This document shows positions 58,846 through 64,000 of a stretch of 64,000 nucleotides of DNA, piece after piece (position 1 is the stretch's first letter; every line of letters begins with the position of its first letter). The notes beneath the pieces were generated by a model that worked only from the letters and a program-made list of their open reading frames with translations, made no database searches and was not told the origin of the DNA. Source of the stretch: CAYXZQ01 sp964469935 (GTDB lineage: Archaea; Nanobdellota; Nanobdellia; Woesearchaeales; DSVV01); assembly GCA_964469935.1 (NCBI GenBank), contig CAYXZQ010000002.1, positions 1-64,000 of the forward strand, given 5' to 3'. The translations under genes were made by a program, and so were the position numbers.

Positions 58846-60008
58846 GAAAGAAATTACTGGAACTGCTCGCTTGCCCAAGATGCAGGTCCGGGCTCAGGCT
58901 CGACATCTTTGAGGAAGGAGACCAGGTCGAGAGCGGGCTTCTGACTTGCAGCTGCGGTGAATGGTTTCCTGTCATAAAAGGTGTGCCGCGCATCCTCATC
59001 GGCGACATGCGGGGGGATTACTCGGGCTTCATCTCCGGGTTCAGGAAACATTTTCCAGAGGGAGTCCTGAAGAAGTCACATGCGGGCAAGGGCAGGACCC
59101 GACTGAAGAAGAGGACAAGCAACAGCTTCGGCCTGGAGTGGAAGAAGTACAGCAGGTACGGCTGGCTCGGGAGGGGAAAAGGAGAGAAGCTGGACATCTC
59201 TGATTACAGGTCCGCGCATCTGGAGCACACCTGGGCCCACACTGTAGAGACTTTCTGGAGAAAGACTTTGCTGGAACCGGGAGAGGTCCGTGGAAAGCTT
59301 GTCCTTGACGTCGGCGTGGGAAACGGGAGATACGCACAGGCTTGCACGGACGCAGGGGCAGAGGTAGTGGGCATCGACCTGAGCGAAGCAGTCGATGTGG
59401 CATACGCAAACACGAAAGGAAAGGTCAACACGGTCCAGTGCGACATATTCAATCTTCCGTTCAAGGAAGGATGCTTTGATGTCATATACAGCATAGGAGT
59501 CCTTCATCACACGCCGGATACGAAGGCTGCATTTGAATCAGTGCAGAAGCTTGTGAAAAAAAACGGCATAGTTTCCATACACCTGTATCACAAGGGAAAT
59601 CCCATCTACGAATTCAACGATCGACTTATAAGGCTCGTGACGACAAGGCTGTCCCTGGGCCTGCTTTGGTACCTCTGCTATGTCCCTGCTTTCCTGGGAA
59701 GGATGGCGTCAGTCTCGAGGTTCCTGTATGCCGGAGCCAACTCCCTCGTCGTCATCAGGAGCGACCATCACTTCAATTTCGACTGGTACTCGGCTCCGGT
59801 TGCTTACCACCACACGGAAACCGAGGTTGCCGGTTGGTTCAGGGGGCTTGGGTTCAGGAAGATAAGGGGCGATGATCCCTGCAGGTATGCGGGCTCTTAT
59901 TTTGCAAAGATCTATCCTGGATTCACGAAGAATGCCGACGGTACGGTTAAGAGGTGGGCTGCGGGCCTGGTCCCGAGATGGGCCCTGACAGTAAGGGGAA
60001 TAAGATGA
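58842..60008 (+). CDS. Methyltransferase with Trm112-like zinc-binding N-terminus
   Basis: This 388-residue protein begins with a Trm112-like segment (KLLELLACPRC at 4-14, then TCSCGEWFPVIKGVPRIL at 35-52) carrying four cysteines, followed by a class I AdoMet methyltransferase (LVLDVGVGNGRYAQA near 151, IDLSEAVDVA near 175, YSIGVLHHTPDTK near 215). Such fusions occur in polysaccharide operons and probably methylate a sugar. The ATG at 58842 overlaps the asnB stop as ATGA. The upstream open frame starting at 58794 lies within asnB and is rejected. Confidence 0.85.
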   Translation: MRKKLLELLACPRCRSGLRLDIFEEGDQVESGLLTCSCGEWFPVIKGVPRILIGDMRGDYSGFISGFRKHFPEGVLKKSHAGKGRTRLKKRTSNSFGLEWKKYSRYGWLGRGKGEKLDISDYRSAHLEHTWAHTVETFWRKTLLEPGEVRGKLVLDVGVGNGRYAQACTDAGAEVVGIDLSEAVDVAYANTKGKVNTVQCDIFNLPFKEGCFDVIYSIGVLHHTPDTKAAFESVQKLVKKNGIVSIHLYHKGNPIYEFNDRLIRLVTTRLSLGLLWYLCYVPAFLGRMASVSRFLYAGANSLVVIRSDHHFNFDWYSAPVAYHHTETEVAGWFRGLGFRKIRGDDPCRYAGSYFAKIYPGFTKNADGTVKRWAAGLVPRWALTVRGIR

Positions 60009-60730
60009 CCAGTTCCCAGGACAAGAAGAAAGAGAGGCAGGTCTTCGACAGGCTGAGCGAGGATGAATACAGCGAGGCGCATGAGGCGGATTACCAACGC
60101 CTGTATGCCAGGTTCTTTGATGGGTTTGAGGTCAGAAACAAGGAGCTGCTGGATATCGGCTGCGGTCCCGGTATAAATTCTGTCAGGCTTGCGAAGCTAG
60201 GCCTTAAGGTCACGGGCATGGATCTGTCAGACAGGGCAGTCATCAAGGCCAGGGTATTGTCAAAAAAGGCCGGGGTTGATGTAAGGTTTATCGTAGGTGA
60301 CGCAGAAAAGACGCACTTCAGGGACGATTCGTTTGATTTCGTGTTCTGCGGGGCTGTCCTGCATCACTTTCCGAATCTGAAAAAGATATCAAGGGAGATA
60401 TACAGGGTCACAAAGCCGGGTGGTATGGTTTTGTCGTACGACCCAAACGCCCACCATCCCTATGGCTTGATAGTGCACAACGTGCTGAACAGGTTCATCA
60501 GGCTGAAATATTTCTCTCCGAATGAGAGGGCCCTCAGGGACAGGGACCTTTTTGTCCCGTTCTCAGAGGCAGGATTCAAAAACTTCAGGTTCTCGTCAAT
60601 AACCATGCAGACTAAAAAGAAAGGCCTTGTCAGGAGATGCATCAGGAAGACAGCATATCGTGTCTCTGAGCTGCTTCTTCAGGGCCTTCATAAGAGGCCT
60701 TTTTTGGTGATGATCTGTGAAAAAGAATAA
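60005..60730 (+). CDS. Class I SAM-dependent methyltransferase
   Basis: This 241-residue protein has LLDIGCGPGINSVRLA near residue 48, MDLSDRAVIKA near 70 and VFCGAVLHHFPNLKKI near 113, all typical AdoMet-binding elements. It overlaps the previous methyltransferase gene as ATGA and the following membrane protein gene by 14 bp. With two methyltransferases in the operon, the glycan probably carries more than one O- or N-methyl group. The acceptor is unknown. Confidence 0.87.
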   Translation: MTSSQDKKKERQVFDRLSEDEYSEAHEADYQRLYARFFDGFEVRNKELLDIGCGPGINSVRLAKLGLKVTGMDLSDRAVIKARVLSKKAGVDVRFIVGDAEKTHFRDDSFDFVFCGAVLHHFPNLKKISREIYRVTKPGGMVLSYDPNAHHPYGLIVHNVLNRFIRLKYFSPNERALRDRDLFVPFSEAGFKNFRFSSITMQTKKKGLVRRCIRKTAYRVSELLLQGLHKRPFLVMICEKE

Positions 60731-61676
60731 TAGGACGGCCTACCTGAAATTATTCCTCCGCCTTCTGTTTGCAATCATACTTGTAGCCATCCTGGTGGCC
60801 AATCTTGATGTCAGGCAGATATATGATATCATAATCAAGATCAACAGCCTGGTTTTCTTGACACTGATAACTATCATAATAGGCACATTGGCGAGTGCAC
60901 TGAGGCTCAAGGATCTCCTCAAGCCACATGATGTCAGCCTGTCCCTTCGCAATTCCGTAGACATTTACTTCATCGGGAAATTTTTCAGTGCATTTCTGCC
61001 CAGTACAGTCGGCGGTGACATTTACAGATTCATGTGGCTGTCGAAGGATAACAGAAAGAGGCTGGGCTCATTCCTCGCTCTGCTGTTCGATAGGGCAAGC
61101 GGGGTGTTTGCCGCGTTGTTGATATCGGTCCTGTCAATGATATTCATCGGTTATTATAAGATAGTGGAATTGAATGCCTCCATAATGAGCGTCCTGATGC
61201 TTTTTCTGGCAGTGTTCGTGGTGTTGACTATCCTCGGGTTCAACCATAGGTTCACTGCGCTCGTTTCAGGGCTTCTCTTACGGATGAGATTGAGATACCT
61301 GTCAGAGAAGGCCGGCATGGTAATGAAATCATTCCAGACATATAGGGATCACCCGAAAATACTGATGAGCTCGATAATCTATTCCATCATCTTCTATGTT
61401 TCGTCAATATTTCAGGTATACATTATCTCACGAGCCTTGGGAATACGCCTTGACCTTGTTTTTTTCTTCCTGTTCATCCCGATAATCACCATCATATCCA
61501 TGATTCCCGTGTCAATAAATGCCCTGGGTATAAGGGAAGGTGCTTTCATCTACCTCTTCGGACAGGTTGGCGTCTCCCTGGAAGCTGCCTTTTCGATATC
61601 TATCATGACTTTCCTAATTTCGCTCATCATCAGCGGATTCGGTGGCATCGTGTTCATTGCCAAGAAGAGGAGATGA
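60717..61676 (+). CDS. UPF0104 / lysylphosphatidylglycerol synthase-type membrane flippase-like protein
   Basis: This 319-residue protein has about eight membrane segments (from LFAIILVAILVANLDV to IMTFLISLIISGFGGIVF) and the family elements FFSAFLPSTVGGDIYRF near residue 81 and PVSINALGIREGAFIYLF near 263. The family is related to the membrane part of MprF and to the C-terminal region of AglD. A role in moving lipid-linked sugars is suspected but not proven. It starts with GTG within the end of the methyltransferase gene and is the last gene of the operon. Confidence 0.82.
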   Translation: MKKNNRTAYLKLFLRLLFAIILVAILVANLDVRQIYDIIIKINSLVFLTLITIIIGTLASALRLKDLLKPHDVSLSLRNSVDIYFIGKFFSAFLPSTVGGDIYRFMWLSKDNRKRLGSFLALLFDRASGVFAALLISVLSMIFIGYYKIVELNASIMSVLMLFLAVFVVLTILGFNHRFTALVSGLLLRMRLRYLSEKAGMVMKSFQTYRDHPKILMSSIIYSIIFYVSSIFQVYIISRALGIRLDLVFFFLFIPIITIISMIPVSINALGIREGAFIYLFGQVGVSLEAAFSISIMTFLISLIISGFGGIVFIAKKRR

Positions 61677-61725
61677 CTGCCGGGCATTGAGTTTCAGGAA
61701 CAGAGATGGTATCTTGATTAAGGGT

Positions 61726-62850
61726 TCACAATCCCGGGCACTCTCTGCATACTTTCGGGGCGTTCGTAAGCAGCCGCTTCCTGAATCTCTTCAGTTTTTT
61801 TCCGTTCCATACCTCCTGGAAGGGCTGCTTGAGGATGTTGCCGTAGGAATATCCTTCACCTTCGTGGGAAAAGTCGCAGTGGCTCGAGACATTGCCGACC
61901 CAGTCTTCCCTGGGTAACTTGTCGTTCGGAAGGTTTATCATCAGCTTCCACCACATTGTCGAGCAGTTGACCCTCTTCCTTCCTTTCGGCGGGAACCTGG
62001 GAGGGAAGACCCTCAGGCCGAGGGATCTCCCATATGCTACGGCCTCGTCAATCGACTTTATCAGCTCATGGTCCGTCTCCTGTATCACGTTGTCCTTTGA
62101 GCATATGGGGTGGTCTACGAAATCTACAGGCACAAGGTATGAGAATATGACGTCGTCAGCCCCTATCTCCTTGCACGTGTCCATCAGGTCCTTGTACGTG
62201 TGGACATTGGACCTCATCGCTATGCAGTATATCCCTATCTTGAATCTTCTCTTGTACTTCTTGCGTAGCACGCTAAGCTTCTTGATGTTTCCGATTATCG
62301 TCTCCCATTTAGCGCCCCTGCGTATCTCTTCGAACTCTTTCGGGTCGCCGCTGTCAAGGTTCGTGTTCAGCCTGTTTATGCCGCTCTTTGCGAGGTGCTC
62401 CAGATTTTTCGTGACCTGCCGGTTCATGTTTGTCATGATCGAGCAGGTCATTTTGCTTTTCCTGACGTACTCTATCATGTCGAATATGTCCTTGTTGAGG
62501 AGAGGGTCCCCTGTCCCGCAGAGATGGACATGGGCGATCTTGGTCTTCTTCAGTTCGTCCAAGATCCTTTCAAAATCAGCCAGGGACAGCCTCATGGGCC
62601 AGTACGGCCTCTCTGTGAATGGAGAATGCCAGAGGCAGTAGATGCATTTCTGCGTACACACGCTCTCAGTCACTATCGTTACGTATGTCGGGTCCCAGGG
62701 CACCTGGGTTATGTTCCTGTTTCTCATGAGCATGTATTTGACAGCGTTTGCGACCTGGCCTAAAGAATGCTCCCTGATGAATTTGATTCCTTCCTGGACG
62801 ACATAGACATCCGTGTGTATGGATGATTTGATATTGAACAGCCTAACCAT
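61726..62850 (-). CDS. Radical SAM protein with SPASM-like C-terminus
   Basis: This 374-residue radical S-adenosylmethionine enzyme has the [4Fe-4S] motif CTQKCIYC at residues 65-72, GTGDPLLNKDIF near 110 and, at the C-terminus, cysteine clusters (VNCSTMWW, SSHCDFS, KVCRECPGL) that suggest an auxiliary cluster domain. Members modify peptides, sugars or aminoglycosides. The substrate is not identifiable. It is monocistronic, convergent with the glycan operon, and has a TATA element centred 26 nt before its ATG. Confidence 0.85.
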   Translation of the reverse strand: MVRLFNIKSSIHTDVYVVQEGIKFIREHSLGQVANAVKYMLMRNRNITQVPWDPTYVTIVTESVCTQKCIYCLWHSPFTERPYWPMRLSLADFERILDELKKTKIAHVHLCGTGDPLLNKDIFDMIEYVRKSKMTCSIMTNMNRQVTKNLEHLAKSGINRLNTNLDSGDPKEFEEIRRGAKWETIIGNIKKLSVLRKKYKRRFKIGIYCIAMRSNVHTYKDLMDTCKEIGADDVIFSYLVPVDFVDHPICSKDNVIQETDHELIKSIDEAVAYGRSLGLRVFPPRFPPKGRKRVNCSTMWWKLMINLPNDKLPREDWVGNVSSHCDFSHEGEGYSYGNILKQPFQEVWNGKKLKRFRKRLLTNAPKVCRECPGL

Positions 62851-62868
62851 TCAACCGGTCAAATCATG

Positions 62869-62882
62869 GAAATTTAATAAAG
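62869..62882 (-). promoter_or_regulatory. TATA-box promoter for the radical SAM gene
   Basis: CCTTTATTAAATTT on the minus strand is centred 26 nt before ATG 62850. Confidence 0.6.
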
Positions 62883-62900
62883 GTTTCGTTTCTACTTTCG

Positions 62901-64000
62901 CTAACAGAAATAGACATAGCTGCTCCCGTCCTTATAAGAATATCTCAACTGGCATTCGCTGTCTATGACAGCGATGGTGTCGCAGTTGAACCTGGATGGA
63001 TATCTATGGTCGAGTATGAGCCAGATGTTCCCGCTCTTTTGTATCAAGTCCCTGAGTTCGGTGGAATTGATCCATGGCGTCCCTATCTGCTTGTCGGTGC
63101 CGGCCTCTTCATCCTCAGGGTTCTCCTGGTAGAGCTTGAAGCCTATCTCCATGATGTAATAATCGGGCTTCCTGAAGTAATAATCGGTCGCGGCTGGAGA
63201 ATTCGTGATTATGGTATCATTGCTGCTGTAATTGTTCTTTACGAAGTCGTTAATACCCCTATAATCCATCACCCTCATGATTGTCGCCTTATCGTAATAT
63301 GTGCCTGAAATGTCTCCGAATGCGAAGGAATTCACGAAAAAAGAGGACATGACCACAAAGAGCAATATGAAAGACGCCAGGTACGTATTTCTGAAAAAGA
63401 TGTTGTTTCTGAGCATCTGGTACGTGAAATACAGGCCTGCTGCAGCAGATATAAGGATCAACGGAAGCAGGTTTATTATGTACCTGTCTGATTTCGACCT
63501 AACGATGAATGTGAAAAGAAGAAAGCTCAGGACAAACACCGAATTTATGAAATTCAGCTCTTTTTTCCCGGAGATGATGCCGATGCCGACTGATACGGCG
63601 ACAAGAAGCAGTATCAGGACAGACACCTCTGAGAACAGGAACAGGAACGGCGCCTCGATGTTTGTTATCGCGAATATCTGGCTGCTCGCATCCTGGATGA
63701 ATGTCGTCTTGGAAAATGCCTGGAACAGCACGAAGGCGAGCCCAAGGACGAAACAGCTTATCAGGTAAGGCAGGTCGCTTATGAATCTAGCTATGCTGCC
63801 CCTGTTCATGAAAGCATAATAAAGGAAGCATGACAGCACAAGGAATACGCCTATGGAATGGCTTAGCAGGGTGAGCACCATGATGATGGGATAAGCCAGC
63901 TTGAATATTTTTTTCCCGTTTATAAACCCCTCATAGAATACATACACCGAGAGGATGCTCATCATCATGAAGAGGGAGTACATCCTTGCCTGCCTTGACC
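62901..64000 (-). CDS. GT-C membrane glycosyltransferase, PMT/GT39-like (N-terminus beyond the window)
   Basis: The frame is open from the window edge to the stop at 62901, giving at least 365 residues. The sequence at the edge, RQARMYSLFMMMSILSVYVF, matches the (E/Q)ARMYSL element at the third or fourth membrane segment of protein-mannosyltransferase-like GT-C enzymes, so roughly 120-150 N-terminal residues are missing. About eight membrane segments follow, then a soluble external domain (DTIITNSPAATDYYF, IWLILDHRYPSRF). It probably uses a polyprenyl-phosphate sugar as donor. The donor and acceptor are unknown. Confidence 0.72.
   Translation of the reverse strand, partial: SRQARMYSLFMMMSILSVYVFYEGFINGKKIFKLAYPIIMVLTLLSHSIGVFLVLSCFLYYAFMNRGSIARFISDLPYLISCFVLGLAFVLFQAFSKTTFIQDASSQIFAITNIEAPFLFLFSEVSVLILLLVAVSVGIGIISGKKELNFINSVFVLSFLLFTFIVRSKSDRYIINLLPLILISAAAGLYFTYQMLRNNIFFRNTYLASFILLFVVMSSFFVNSFAFGDISGTYYDKATIMRVMDYRGINDFVKNNYSSNDTIITNSPAATDYYFRKPDYYIMEIGFKLYQENPEDEEAGTDKQIGTPWINSTELRDLIQKSGNIWLILDHRYPSRFNCDTIAVIDSECQLRYSYKDGSSYVYFC

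Noticed and set aside
1..64000. CRISPR arrays, transposases, rRNA or phage genes
   Set aside because: No regularly spaced repeats, transposase motifs, rRNA segments or structural phage genes were recognised. The only tandem repeat is inside the surface protein gene at 53355-54755.

Overview
The window is archaeal chromosome. The evidence is: a universal-type tRNA-threonylcarbamoylation protein (Kae1), two AglB/STT3 oligosaccharyltransferases, a geranylgeranyl-reductase-family flavoprotein, a tRNA-Trp gene with an intron after position 37 and a bulge-helix-bulge-like junction, and AT-rich TATA elements centred about 26-29 nt upstream of the start codon of most first genes (leaderless mRNAs), with GGTGAT-type Shine-Dalgarno sites inside operons. 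Several bacterial-type genes (a full-length RelA/SpoT homologue, a decaprenyl-phosphate phosphoribosyltransferase-like UbiA protein, nonulosonate genes) and the dominance of surface glycan genes would fit a DPANN-like lineage such as Woesearchaeota. That placement is a guess; no rRNA is present.

Layout. 1-3442: end of an unidentified gene, a fused alcohol dehydrogenase/Gfo-Idh-MocA protein and a GT4 glycosyltransferase. 3450-15181: a nonulosonic (sialic-like) acid locus. A minus-strand operon encodes a CMP-sugar synthetase, two NeuB-type synthases, a GNAT acetyltransferase, a formyltransferase, a PIG-L deacetylase and a TIM-barrel protein. A plus-strand operon encodes an N-acetyl-sugar amidotransferase with HisH/HisF paralogues (acetamidino group formation). 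A second minus-strand operon encodes a PseB-like dehydratase, a PseC-like aminotransferase and a probable transferase. 15259-22083: Wzx-type flippase, an HD protein related to RelA/SpoT, GT4, UDP-GlcNAc 2-epimerase, DUF2304, GT2 and the UbiA protein. 22203-24649: NAD synthesis (nadE, nadC) and an HD hydrolase. 24727-31505: GDP-rhamnose genes (gmd, rmd), DUF362, GtrA, GT2, methyltransferase and a GT-C membrane protein.

31510-36729: an AglB oligosaccharyltransferase that carries a C-terminal parvulin prolyl isomerase domain, divergent from a membrane-anchored protein with three thioredoxin-fold domains. Together they look like a glycosylation-coupled folding module outside the membrane. 36804-40813: kae1, a complete archaeal RSH (ppGpp synthetase/hydrolase) and a flavoprotein reductase. 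41013-46826: three secreted or membrane surface proteins around the intron-containing tRNA-Trp, whose 3' end is duplicated 99 bp downstream. 46913-54803: DUF192, a second AglB, a sugar nucleotidyltransferase, APS kinase with PAP phosphatase (CysC, CysQ), and a surface protein with three tandem carbohydrate-binding-like repeats. 54865-61676: a glycan operon (GT2, GT4, asparagine synthetase, two methyltransferases, flippase-like membrane protein). 61726-64000: a radical SAM/SPASM protein and a GT-C protein that runs off the window.

Taken together the window is a surface-glycan and N-glycosylation island: nucleotide sugars are built (UDP-ManNAc, GDP-rhamnose, CMP-nonulosonate), loaded on polyprenyl carriers, flipped, and transferred by AglB to secreted proteins. 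No CRISPR array, transposase or rRNA was seen.
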